From Bolinopsis microptera (taxonomy: Eukaryota; Ctenophora; Tentaculata; Lobata; Bolinopsidae), in contig NC_087079.1 in the NCBI RefSeq assembly GCF_026151205.1, forward strand, positions 9,290,635 through 9,354,634: a DNA stretch of 64,000 nt, read 5' to 3'. Made by a program: the position numbers and the translations under genes. Position 1 is the stretch's first letter. The number at the start of each line of letters is the position of its first letter. This document shows positions 25,130 through 37,900 of the stretch, piece after piece. The notes beneath the pieces are model-generated. The model saw only the letters and a list, made by a program, of their open reading frames with translations. It searched no databases and had not been told where the DNA came from.

Positions 25130-28100
25130 ATTTGCATTTGCGGACAGTTATTCAAATTAATATCATTTCCTTTTGTTTGGAAAAGAGAGACACTGACAGC
25201 GGTACACTCTACCCATGATTATGGGTTTTGGTCAAATAGTTACTATATACATATTGATATATTTTGTACATGTACAAAGTAGTCATGTGAACCCTATCTA
25301 CTATCTAGCCAATTTCTAGGTCAATCGAATTCTACTGATGGATCGATCACATCACCAATTAATCGTCACTGATTGGTCATTGGCCGGATGACATGGTCTG
25401 ATCTCTTTGGGGGTAAATTTCATGATCCAAGGTCCGCCACCGGATAGACTTAGACTTTTCTTTTTCAAGAGAGTGTTTACTCATCAGGATCATTAGTACT
25501 CTATAAATTAAACGTTATCTCACATCAAACATAATTGAAGAATATATATTGATTGTTAACAAAACTTACAAATGTGGAGATTTCAATTCAATAGATTGAT
25601 TTAAATTCAATAGATTTGAAATACACCACAATTCAATAAATTTAAAATAACCAGCGCCCGGCGCTGGTTACAAATGTTACTATTTGATAGATTTAAAATA
25701 ACCAGCGTATTTGCCAGAGTTGGTTATGCCGAGTAAATATAATGTGCGACCTATTTTTGTGGTGTCTAACCGTGACCAAATAATAAATAAATGGGCCGGA
25801 GAAAATGTTCTCAGAAAGTGGTTCCCTGATTTATTTTAACGGAATCAATAGTCAAATTGATCTTACAGTTACACCGGTTATGTTTGCCCTTCTGCGTTTT
25901 TCTACTGCTACTGCTGTTGTTTCGTCTGCTGCTACTATTTCTTCTGTTTCGTCTGGTTTTATTTCGTCTTCTGCTGTTTCTACCTGCTGCTGTTACTGAT
26001 GCTGATGCTGATGCTGAAGCTGATGCTGAAACTGATGCTGACACTGTTTCTGCTACTATTGCTACTGTCTCTACTGCTATTAATACTGCTGCTAATGGTG
26101 ATATTGATGCTGGTACTGATAATGATACTGATGCTGAAGCTGATGCTGAAACTGATGCTGACACTGTTTCTGCTACTATTGCTACTGTCTCTACTGCTAC
26201 TAATACTGCTGCTAATGGTGAAATTGATGCTGGTACTGATAATGATACTGATGCTGTCTTTGTTTCTGTTTCTGCTACCATTTCTTCTGCTACTGATGCT
26301 GCTACCTGCTTTTGCTGTTGGGTGTTTCAGCAGCTGGTGTTGCTGTGTTTCAGCTGCTGGTGTTTCATCTGCTGGTGTTTCCAGCTGCCTGCTGTTGCTG
26401 GTGTTTTTAGCTGTTGGTGTTTCAGCTGCTGCTGCTGTTTCAGCTGCTGCTGTTGCTGGTGTTGAGCTGCTGGTGTTTTAGCTGCTGGTGTTGCTGGTGT
26501 TTCAGCTGCTGCTGTTGTTGGTGTTTCAGCTGCTGGTGTTTCAGCTGCTGGTGTTATCAGCTGCTGCTGTTGTTGGTGTTTCAGCTGCTGGTGTTTCAGC
26601 TGCTGGTGTTTCAGCTGCTGCTGCTGGTGTTTCAGCTGCTGCTGTTGCTGTGTTTTAGCTGCTGGTGTTTCAGCTGCTGTTTGTTTCAGCTGCTGCTGCT
26701 GCTGCTGCTGTAAAATAAAGAAAGCGACTACTTTTCGTTTAAGTTTGTTAAACATGGAATAAAGTGATGTTCTCAGAGATATGTCGTATAGAAGAGGGTT
26801 AATCACCGAATTTATTGGTAAAACAGAATTGAAAATAAGGGATACCATGGCGTTGCATCTAAAATGTCGGCATAATGAAGCAACAAGTAATGATAAAAGG
26901 TACCCAGCATGCAAAATCCGTAAAGATAATCCATTGAGTAACTTTTTGCAGTTTGATATTTTTTTTCTTTGTCTGTTTTGTAGCGATTTTGTCCAGTCTT
27001 CTTGCAGATTTCTTTACCTTAATCACTATTGCCATATAAGAAACTGCTATAGTGACAAAACACGCGAAATTAATGCAAATGATCAAGAAAACAAAGCCCT
27101 GTTGAGGATCATTCCTTTTGACATAATACTTAAATAAACAGACAGGTGCGTTACCATAGAACGAAAGTTTGTAACGAGAAATCCCTCCGTAAGTCATTGG
27201 AAAAAATAGCGTCTACAAGAACCTTTATTTGAGCCCAAGTGAGGTCCTCGGCTGCTATCCTGCCATAATACTTCTGAAGTATTTCTCGGTGTACATATTT
27301 ATCCGGACAGCCAATAAACAGTGAGTTTTGAATTTTCGTATTTCATACCATTCACAAAGAAATCTTCGAGTTCTTCAACTAAAGGCAGCCAAGAAATAAC
27401 TGATGATACCATCAAGATAGTGAAAAGTATTACGACCACTTTTATCAAACTTTTGTTTGTGACTTCCTTAGGTATCACTAAATTGTTATTATATACACCG
27501 AAAGCTCTCAGTAAGCCCAAAGCAGTCATGGATAGCAAAGATACTTGGGAGCCGGTAGTGCTTATGATGCCTAAGCGACACAGATGTTACTAGAAGCCAG
27601 TTTAGTTGAATCGAGCAGTACGTTTTACTGTGATAAGTATTGTAAACCGAGATCATGGTAAGGTAGATACCATCATGAGGTCACCCATGCTGATTAGAAA
27701 AAAACCAAGCTCTTGTTGAGAAGTGCAGCTTCTGATTTTGTAGCTCTGATACTAGAGATGTTCTTAAATACTGACACACAATTTAAGATGAGAGCTAACA
27801 CTCCAATGGTCCAACCAACAAGCTTAAGGAACTGCTGTTAACGATTTCTTGTCCACAACTTTCATTGCATTCGTCTGAAATATCGGAGCAGTGAACAGTT
27901 TTATCACAATTTCTGGGTGATTGGAAGGTACACCCCAGATTTATGGGCACTTAAAGTGGTTAGTGCACCCTGACTCATCTGAACTATCTCCACAATCATC
28001 AGCCAGGTCGCATACTTTGTCATAAGTGATACATTTGCCGTTTTCACAAAGGAATAAATCATTGCCGAGTTTTCCTGTTTTGAAATCTTTGATCAGGAAA

Positions 28101-30393
28101 GTAAGTTGACCTTCTTTGTCTGGGTGAATATCTTATCCCTATCGAATTGTCCACTGCAAGAGTCCCACCTAATCGATCTTCTTAGTGGGCAAGTTGCATT
28201 CATGCAACGTCCCAAACAGCTTGCAAAAACGTAATACTCTCCAAAAAAGTATCTGCAATCTTTCTTTGCGTCTGGTAAAATTATCTCAGTAGTTTTGTTC
28301 CGCCCAAAGATGTCTGTGTCAGGGAAAAGGAAACTTACTCTTGAACAATATTGGTTGGTAAGATTTGATATTTCAATAAGTCCTGCTAGGCAATGTTGCA
28401 TTCGTATTTTCATCTTGCTATCTCTTGTAGCTTTTGCAAAAGGTATAGTTTGAATTCTCGACACACTGCATATCTCAATTTCATTACCGCAAGATTCTTT
28501 CCTATCACATAGGTTGGAAAAGCTAACAAACCTTAGGTCCGAGTTGTAACATATGAATACCTCGTCACATTCAGTTTCATCGTGACTAACAAGGCGAATG
28601 TTGACCCCTTTCCACAAGTTGGCCAATGCACCTTTTCATCTTCACCATTCGTGCAGTCGACCAGTCCGTCATGCACCCATGCAAAAGGAAAGACAATGTC
28701 ATCCATAACCTGGGAAATATACCTTCTCGTACATTTCTTTGTGGTCATAATTTGGCATAGGTCTAGACGTTCGTCACTACTATCACCGCAATCTGGGTGA
28801 CCATCACACAAAAGGTGTTTGTGTATAAAACAAGAGCCACTGCTTTCAACGCACGCCTTATCGATCCCATCGTCACATATTTGTGGTATGGAGTTGATGG
28901 GAATGGTTTGGACGTGTAATGATTTCAGGCAGATGATCTGCTTGGCAACTGGTGTTGTATCCACGAACTTGGCATTCTATACCCACTCTAGATGGGTCCG
29001 AGCAGTTGGTTTGGTCGCTGTAATCGTCACAAAATAGTATTATTTCGTCTGGGTAATTCCAACTCATTCTGCTGCGAAGTCTTGCGGCACATCGGGTATA
29101 ATTATGAAGCGGTACTATAACCCCTATTCTTAAATTGAGGCACGTTGTTGTCATTTCATTGATCACACAATCCTTTTCATCGCTCCCATCATTACAGTCT
29201 TTTACCCCGTCACACACATAGTTTGCAGTAAAATACCAAGTTTGGTTCATCAGATTGTTGTCCAAAAACTCTCCACACTGAACACCGTACTCAAAACCAT
29301 TACAAAACTGTTCGTCCGTGCAATCACCATATGGGGAGCAAATAAGATCACACAGTTCAGAGTCTTTTTGATATTCACAGAAAGCTTCATCAAGGTTTGT
29401 GTTAAGGCAGTCATTCTTCCCATCGCAGGAACGAACCCCAAAAATTCCGTCAGAGTGGATATCAGCCGTATGAGTAATATGTGTAAATGTATTCCACTGT
29501 GACATTTGTTTCAGGCAAAGATATCCACATGGGTATTCACCTGGTTTGAGAAAATTAGGTAAATAGAATTATATCGAATCAAAGTTACTAAAGAGAACAC
29601 TGACCGACTCGTCTTAGGTATAATATACATAATTATACTACTAATTATTAATCATATATATTATATAGTTATTAAATATATATAGACACGGCACAAAAAT
29701 GTATTTATTTCAAATAGATCTTGCGGAGCAGTATCTAACTGATAGACAGCACTGAGTGTTCGTCTATGACAAATTCATGTAGCCGAAACGTCGACAACAC
29801 ATATTTTGTTTTACAGGTAGTACTATAGTAGAGATCGACCCACACTCAAGAGAGCAAAAACGAATCATATTTTTTCAAACACACACAAATAAGTATACAC
29901 CCAATTCCGGAAATTTGTTAACCCGGCTCATCCCGCTAATTCTCACTCAACAATCCGGTCCGTATCTAGAAACTTTATAATTATCTCCGGGAATTATATC
30001 CCCGAAAAGTCGTGAACACTGAGCACTGATAATTTCCCGCTAGGGTTCCGAGAATATCATCAACAGCCAAAGTATTATTGTATTAAAAACCGTCAATGTG
30101 TACCACAACTGCATCAATCATATCCGACACTCTCTAAGTTGGGCAGCTACTGTTAGTTCAAATTGTAATAATGAACTACATATATTGATATATTATGTTA
30201 ACTAATTTAATTTGATGATAAAATCATTACCTGCCATCGAACTAGTTGCAAAACTAGAAAATGGGCTTATTGGACGAATCACTGATTCTATTCCACAGGC
30301 TTGGTAGTGATGTAAGTCATTTTTGCATAGTTCATCAACTGAAGCGTAGGAAATCCTGAAAATATAACACAGGCAGCTAGCTATAACAACATT

Positions 30394-30730
30394 ATCCTCT
30401 TTAGTACTTTAGTACAACTAGCAGGAACCCGTATAATATAACCCTAAACGGTGTCAAGACTCAAAATACTAAAATAATTATTACCTATTTAATCGGCGTT
30501 TTTGACACCACTTGGGGGCCCAAATTTTCGGCTCTAAAATCATTATTCCTTGGCCAATTTTTTATTTTTTCATGCTGATTTGAAGGCCATTAAAGCATTT
30601 GACCCAGCCAAAAAAGTTCCAGTTGTATATCTTTTACGGTTTTTGCGGAAAGTCGCGTTAAAGTTGATGCCGTGGTGTCAGTAAAATGGCACAGATATAT
30701 ATATATCGTCTCGCTTTATATATAGTAAGA
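30394..30730. other. Unit 3-specific insertion, unclassified
   Basis: About 330 bp between homologous flanks (CTAACAACATT-like on the left, ATGTTGGACAGTG on the right) with no counterpart in units 1 and 2. It starts near a doubled TTTAGTAC. I see no inverted ends, coding frame or clear target duplication. Confidence 0.55.
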
Positions 30731-31335
30731 TGTTGGACAGTGTCCACTGTCCAGTGAGGCAGTGACTGAGATAATGTGGTACCTCAGAATATTATCTGAT
30801 AATGTAGATAATGGTACCGCACATTAATCATTAACCATTGGTTGTTTGATCAATTATAATTGCTAATTTAATCAGTAAATGGAGAAGGACACGGAGAAGG
30901 AGAAAGAAAAAATATATATAAATAATACCTGCCGCTTCTGGCGATGAAGGACTTGTAGAATAGTGATGAGTTCACACATTTGTGGAAACCAAGATGACCA
31001 AGAGGACCTGATGTTGAGTTCGCTAGTTCTTCGCAGACGTACTTGAGAAAGCCTCCATTATTTTGAATCTCGCAAGTTGGAGTAAGACTGCCTGGAAGAA
31101 TTTGACTTCGAAGTGAACTGTTTTCTTGATATTTGAAGTTATACAGAGTGATTAAGAGTTTATAAAGAGTTATATATGCGATTTGCTGTAATCGCTCAGA
31201 AACCAATCCTTGTATTAAACCCTAGCTATAAATGATATCCAAACAAACAAATATGTATCTCAGTCATGTGAGTGGGTAGAAATCCCACATTTTAGGTCCT
31301 ACGAAGTTACAAAATTGTACTATTGATAGACTTAC

Positions 31336-31459
31336 TATTCTGAATGAAATCACCGTTTGTTTGAGCCATACTCATAGAACCAAACTGGCCGGTTACCAAT
31401 AGTATCAAGCGGATGCAATGAATGATGAAAGCAATACGTAAAGCTTTCGTCACGAACAT
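31336..31459 (-). CDS. Signal-peptide exon, unit 3 copy a
   Basis: Same signal-peptide exon as 9283-9403 with a 3-bp in-frame insertion (124 bp), a perfect GTAAGT donor and phase 1. It is the copy nearer to exon 2 and a tandem duplicate of 31,739-31,859. Confidence 0.6.
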
Positions 31460-31859
31460 TGTGCCTAATTGGATATGTACATGTTGAAATTAACAATGTA
31501 CTTGGTCAGTTCAGCGCCGCTCGCCAACAATTATTTAATTCAGATTATCACGCAAAATAACTTTGCGAAGGTATAGCCATAGCCATAGCCATAGGAACGT
31601 GAGCGATAACTGTGCGCGATCCGAGGGCACGTAAGTATGTACGAAGTCACAAAAATTTTGTTCATCAACATGTAATCGACATGTAATTTAATTATTTCAA
31701 ACTTAACAAAATTGTACTATTGAATTTGATAGACTTACTATTCTGAATGAAATCACCGTTTGTTTGAGCCATACTCATAGAACCAAACTGGGTTACCAAT
31801 AGTATCAAGCGGATGCAATGAATGATGAAAGCAATACGTAAGGTTTTCGTCACGAACAT

Positions 31860-32127
31860 TGTTTACAATTTAATAATGTAAATGAGGTCGTTGCGTCTAA
31901 ATTTGCCATTTATATACCCGAATCGTACAAAGGACGTGTCTGCGATTGTCATGATTTCAACGGCCAAAACCCATTTTACCATTTGCTATTTTAACACCCC
32001 AATTGTTTAAACATGATGAAAGGACATTTCTTCGATTTTCATGACTGAGAGTTCAACAGCTAAAAGCTATGATTGCATAAGTTACTTATTTTTTAGCATT
32101 AAAAAACTAAGCTATAGCCTACGATTT

Positions 32128-32171
<44 letters not shown>

Positions 32172-32990
32172 AGTCACTATTGTGACGGTACATTAGAACT
32201 AGACAGAAAATAAAGTGTGAAGGGCCTGAACGGAACCCCTCGGTTTCAGTTCCTTGTTTAAACTGCCGTACAGCAAGACATCCACCGTGTTCTCCAAGGT
32301 TGGGCATATAGCTCACTCCACCCTATGCTTTGTCAAATGTTGCTTATATACCAAGGATCTACAGGAAATATTTCCTTGTAAGTTTAGAGGGCGATCTGTG
32401 AACAGACAACTATCTCATTCCCAACTATAGGAATTAAAATTCCTATACTATCCCAACGAGCTACACCAAGCATCGTTTCAGATGAGAACAGCCGCGATAA
32501 ATCAGCAGGCTAGTACTCGAGCTTGATTATATATAAAAGTCACTATTAAGTGACAGTACATTAGAACTAGACAGAAGAGGACTAGAACATATGAAGTTTT
32601 TAAGGTATCAAAATAGCATAGATTTGACTTGAACGGTTAAGGTCTTTTTGAAAACCTTTATTGTCGAAAATTTGACGCCTAGAGCTACATTTTCCCGAAT
32701 TTTAGGTCGTTTTTAAAGAAAAACGTCCGATTTTTGTTATATTATCCTGTCCACTAATTGAACGTTCAGTCGACTCTAATGTCTAAAAACATTTTTGGGT
32801 ACGTATTTCTAAGTAACTATATGTTTATTTTTTATGCAACCTGACACGGATCTTATCTGTGCAAAATAGTAATACTAACTCAAAACAGAATAATATGCTA
32901 ACAATTAGTGCCTAATTGGATACGTACATGGCGAAATTAACAATGTACTTGGTCAGTTCAGCGGGACGCGCGCCGACAATTATTTGTAGT
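31860..32990. other. Unit 3-specific non-coding stretch
   Basis: No recognisable gene. It contains an (AT)n microsatellite at about 32,131-32,169 and two copies of a segment reading AAGTCACTATT...GACAGTACATTAGAACTAGACAGA, near 32,170 and 32,537. The rest is AT-rich. Confidence 0.5.
32131..32169. repeat. (AT)n microsatellite
   Basis: About 19 uninterrupted AT dinucleotides. Confidence 0.95.
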
Positions 32991-33016
32991 TATCGATCTA
33001 TTGTATTTGTACTTAC

Positions 33017-33134
33017 TATTGTGGAAATATGTATTGTTCGTTTTAGCCGTACCCATAGAAACAAACTGACTTATTAATATCATCATGATCAACCATAAGC
33101 GATGAAAGATACAAGCAGCATAAAATAATTCCAT
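33017..33134 (-). CDS. Alternative first exon (second signal peptide), unit 3
   Basis: 118 bp: ATG at 33,134, hydrophobic core, donor AATA/GTAAGT, phase 1. It is the best preserved of the three copies (others at 9723-9843 and 21,442-21,860). Confidence 0.55.
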
Positions 33135-34155
33135 CTCGAACGATTGTTTGCGGTTTTACAGTTATTTAACTATAAGTATGACTGATCATTTTCAATTTGA
33201 TATTTATAGGAAATATTTGTAGAGAAGTGCGAAAAAGCATATGTCTATTTTATCTTTGATGTTCATGACTTCAACGACTAAAAGCTTTTTATTTCAATAA
33301 AAGGTTCAAAAATGTTGACATATGAGCGTAATGTCATATTTATGTTAAATCAACAAGATAGTGTTTTTTTATATTATTTACTATAAGTATATACTATACA
33401 TATATGACTTTGAAGGCTGCCGGACCCGACAAAGTGGATGTACACCGCTGTTTTTAGACATATCGTAACCTACTGCTGCAGTATATGGATCAGGGCGACT
33501 CAAACAGAGCACAATGCAAAGAAGTTCAAAGATTTAAGGCACTGGCACTTAGAATCATGTGTGGTGTCATGCCAATTGCACTCCCTTCATCGCACTGAGC
33601 CACCTCGCTGACACTTCAGATATTATACTTTTCCTTAGTGGTGAAGTAGCAAAGGGTGCAGCTAGGCTGCACGCCTACGGTAGCCTGTCCCTAGAAACTA
33701 TCACCTATGGAAAATGGACAATCACCACTCACATCACCATCAATAAACGATTACCATCTCGAGCAGAGACAGATCTTTCAATACCAACTTTTCCGTTACA
33801 ACTCCTGGCGCAAACACACCGAATACAGAGACTTCCTGCAAAACAACTGCATTGACAGAATCCCATCCAGCGATACTGCTACACAGACGAGCCACGCACA
33901 GATTCAGGAAGCAGGGCTGGTTATATCATCACCACTGACAATAATAATACAACTCTAGAGGAAAAATCATTTAAACTTCCTGCCTATTGTCACAGTGCTG
34001 GTAAGTATGACCGTTGCCCTTATATATACCTCCCATACTACTATACCCCTTTACTGGTTTTTCAGGCATTAAGGCTCATTAGAAGTCTTCTTCTTCGTAG
34101 GGGGCTGTGGTCAATATCACTAATGGTAAGATCGTTACCACTGTAAGATAGAGCA

Positions 34156-34924
34156 GGCAGTATCTAAATAGCCCGACCCCTGTCCGCGGACAACTGTCTG
34201 CGGACAACTGTCCACGAACACCTGTCTACCAGATCATATGACCGCAAATCTTATGAAATTGAATGGTATGTATGGTATCTTGGATGCAATTAGTTACGAC
34301 TAGCATAATTAATTGTAGCGTAGTAAATTACTGGATCAAACTATTGATTGCGATTCAAATGTGGTCCCTCGGATATAATTAGTTATGAATAGCATTGAGT
34401 AGTTGATTGTAGCGTAGTATATTGCTCAATGAAATAATTGATTACGATTTAAATGTGGTATATAAGTTGTTCGTTTTTGGTGAAGTATTATCAGTTGCCA
34501 TCATCAACAACAACTATTCCAATTCCTAACATGGTACTCTTCTGTCTAATGGACGAAATTAATGGACCCACGGCCTCCCTAGAGAATGCTCGAGACTTCC
34601 TATTCCGAAAAACCTCCTAAAGAGCTCCATGTCCTGTCCTGAGTGTAACGCATCTATGTCCCTGGTTCCCTGCTTGTCCTTGAAGTCTCCAGATGGACTG
34701 ATATGGCGCTGCTCCCCCTGCAAGAAGTACAAGAATATCAGAACAGACAGTATCCTCTCTGGACAGAAGCTCGCTCTCAAGACCTTTTTACAGCTGCTAT
34801 TCAGGGGATACTGTTATTATGCAGTAATATGATCTGGTAGACAGTTGTTCGTGGACAGTTGTCCGTGGACAGTTGTCCGTGGACAGTTGTCCGCGGACAG
34901 GGGTCGGGCTATCTAGATACTGCC
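34156..34924 (+). mobile_element. Merlin-like (IS1016-type) DNA transposon, internally deleted, 769 bp
   Basis: Inverted ends begin GGCAGTATCT and continue through repeated GTCCGCGGACAACT units on both sides. From 34,531 a frame reads MDEINGPTASLENARDFL, shifts by one in an A-run near 34,605, and continues as a zinc ribbon (CPEC ... WRCSPC) followed by SILSGQKLALKTFLQLLF. The zinc ribbon followed by this block resembles the N-terminus of Merlin/ISXO2-family transposases; the DDE catalytic core is missing. A 120-bp near-repeat lies upstream (34,275-34,480). No clear target duplication found. Confidence 0.65.
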
Positions 34925-34955
34925 GGTAAAATTAATAAATAAGGAGAAAAAATGT

Positions 34956-37900
34956 TTAGATTTTGTTTTCTTTGAATTTAGTAAATCGTTTAGTTGCTTG
35001 TATGAAGCCGATGATCCTTGGTAGTGAGAATTTGTCCACTATGTCTGTCACGCTAAGATAAAATGAGTCAAAGTATCCTCCTCGTTGGTAAGACAATTTC
35101 GGGCAATCGGGCACTGGCCAATAAAGTGGTTCATTGTCTCCTCCTCCATGAGACAGTGTGGACAAATTTTAGGGACCGTTGTCGGCTTATTAATGTGGTA
35201 GTTTAGTTCACAATGTCCAGTAGTGAATTGTGTTGCTGTTCTTGTGCTCTCTTTGCCAAGTTTCGGGATTGATCTGGCGAACTTATGTCTCCATACTCGT
35301 TTGAAGTGAGTGTTGACTGTTGGGCAACGTTCTCCATCTTTCCCTCATTTTCCGATGACTTATACTCCGCAGCGCTCCCTTCCATAATACCTTTGGTATT
35401 GGTAGTTGCACATGAGCGGAGTCCAAGTTATCGGAGCCTTTTTTGGCAAGAGAGTCTGCCTTTTCGTTACCATCATAGCCTTTATGAGCTGGAATCCATC
35501 GTAGTATGACTTGATTGTCCGTTGCTAGTTGGTTCAGCTCACTTATTGCCATGCTGGTGCTTTTTGATTTGACTTTGATATTGCTCTTTGCCATTATTGT
35601 CGCCTGGCTATCGCAGTTTATGATGATTTTTCTACTTTTGGTTCCAGATTCCTGTAGTATTTTTGCCGCTGTGCCTACGGCAAATGTCTCGGCCTGAAAG
35701 ACGGTTGAGTTGGTTCCTAGGTGGTAGGACTCCTCGCGTGGAGGGGTGTCGTTATCGACAATGTACACTCCTGCTCCAACTTGTTCATTCATTTTGGAGC
35801 CTCTGTGTAGCATTGTATGGTGTTGGCGTCATTCTCAATTTCCTCGTACTCGGAGAGTCGTGGAATTTCTGTGGTAAAACCAATGTCAACATTCAGTGAT
35901 GCAGTCTGTTGGTCTCGTCCTTCAGAATCGAGTTTGATGGTCTTTAGTAACTGTTCGTTGAGTTTTGTATGGGTGATTAGATTGCCCTTCTTATTAACCA
36001 TCGGCTCATATATCCAGTGGTTGTTGGATTTGAGTCTAAGAGCTCCTTTCGCTGCTTCCTCTTCTATCACCAGGTCGATGGGAACGATTCCTGTGATGAT
36101 GTCTAGAGCTGCTCCAGGAGTTGATGGTAACCCTCCTGTTATGAGAATATTCCCTAGCCGCTGAACGCTGCTTAGGATTGTTAGGTTATGTTTTTTGGAT
36201 ACACCATTGAGCCAGATTGTCGCAGCGTATGTCAGGGAAGGTCTGACTACAGCCGTATAAATCCATTTCATGGTCTTGGGGGTGAACCCCCATGTTGGTC
36301 CTATGGCTCTCCTGCATTGCATGAGTATGCCTTTGGCTTTTTTACATTGATTTTTGATGTGTTCATTCCACGTGAGTTTGCTATCGAGTGTTACTCCTAG
36401 AAACTTAGTTGAGTTACGCATACTTATTTCGGTTCCGTTCACTGTTAGAGGTTCAGAGAATTCCCATTTCCTCCTCCAGGTGAACATTACTGTATGTGTT
36501 TTAAGAGTACTTAGCTTCAGCCCGTTGTCGGTGCACCAGTTCATGATGGCTCCAAGACTTTTCTGCGTCATCTCTCTGAGATGATCGGCATCGAAGCCCT
36601 GGTTTCTGCATTTTGCCGGTCCCTCTAACGTAGCTAGTAAAGCAAAATCGTCCGCGAACCCTTGCAGTTCACATGGTATCCTGTATCTGGTGTACGACAG
36701 GAGACTGTCCACTACCAGGTTCCATAAGAATGGAGACAGGATCCCACCTTGCGAACACCCTTTTCTTATAACAATGGATTTCCTGCATCCGTTTAATTCC
36801 ACGTTCGTGGTTCTATTGCGGAGTAGGGACATAATGCATTTGTTGACTGAAGACGACTCACATTTCCGGTTCAGGGCCTTCTCTATAGATTTGAATGCTA
36901 CATTGTCGAAGGCCCCTTCGACATCTAAGAAGGTTCCTAGAGCCATACCGGAGCTTATGATTGTCCGTTCTATTTTGTGTACTATTTTGTGTAAGGCTGT
37001 TTCAATGGAGGCACCTTTTACAAAACCGTATTGTTTTTTATTAAGTTTTGAGTATATCTTAAGGTCTTCCTCCATATGCCATAGCACTATACGTTCGATC
37101 CACTTGAGTGGTACTGGAGCCAGAGTGATGGTTCTTTACTCTGTAGGATTTAGGGTTGTAATAGTCAGTTTTCCCTGGTTTTGGTAGGAAAATGCCTGTC
37201 GAGTTACGCCAGCTATCAGGAACGTATCCACTTTGGAAGCTTGTCTTTGCTAGTTTTGTGAAGGCATCGCTTATGAGTGGTAGTCCCTTCTGTAGCATTA
37301 TAAGGCGCAGACCGTCAGGGCCACTGGCTTTTAGGCCGTCAAATTCTAGTACTGACTTCTCAACTCTACCTTTGGAAAAGATAGTGTTGGATGTCCAGTT
37401 GTTGGTTAAATTTGGTGGAATTTATTCTGCCATGTTTTGGTCCTGTTGAATACTTGGTGTCGTGGCGAAATGGGCGTCCACCATGACTGCCAGGGTTTCA
37501 GCTGGGGATTCGGTGAGGACACCCTCAGGCTTCCTCACTGTCCCCAATCGGGCATTTTTGTTGTTTTTTATTATCGCAGATATTCTCTTTGAACATGACT
37601 TTGCTTCCATGTTCTTACAGAATTCCTTGAATTTAGATGTTTTAGTACGTCCAACCAGTCTGTTGTACTCCGCTTGATGTGAGCGTAGTTCAGACCAGTC
37701 TTTGTCGGACTTGGTCGACCGAGCTTGTCTAAGGCGAAACCGGATACCGGCGTTCGCCTCTCTAACTTCCGCGGTTTCCCACGGAGGAGCACGAATCTTG
37801 TTAGACACATACCTCTCCGTACATGCGGAGTTATACTTATAGGCTCGGTTGACGTTATCAGCCAATACTTTGACTGTTGTGTCAATTTCGTTCTCAGTCA

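Larger units (their letters stand above)
13221..25238. repeat. Tandem segmental unit 2
   Basis: Direct copy of unit 1 lacking the piggyBac-type element and the solo LTR, but with its own CR1/L2 LINE insertion and hAT MITE. Confidence 0.9.
25878..31859 (-). pseudogene. LDLa-repeat GPCR, unit 3 copy, disrupted
   Basis: Exon positions: signal exon 31,859-31,739 (a second copy at 31,459-31,336), exon 2 31,091-30,929, exon 3 30,355-30,231, large exon 29,540-25,878. Exons 1-3 are open and splice-competent. The large exon is open from 29,505 to about 28,950 and 28,626 to 28,093, but broken by small indels elsewhere (for example near 28,950, 28,125, 27,905, 27,590 and 27,190). No transposon interrupts it. 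A minus-strand AATAAA lies at 25,835-25,830. Functional status depends on whether the indels are real. Confidence 0.7.
25239..33998. repeat. Tandem segmental unit 3, right-truncated
   Basis: Homology to units 1 and 2 runs to the decayed LINE fragment and stops around 33,998 (TGTCACAGTG). It lacks the repeat-rich GCGCTAG element, has duplicated the signal-peptide exon, and carries unit-specific sequence at about 30,394-30,730 and 31,860-32,930. Confidence 0.85.
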
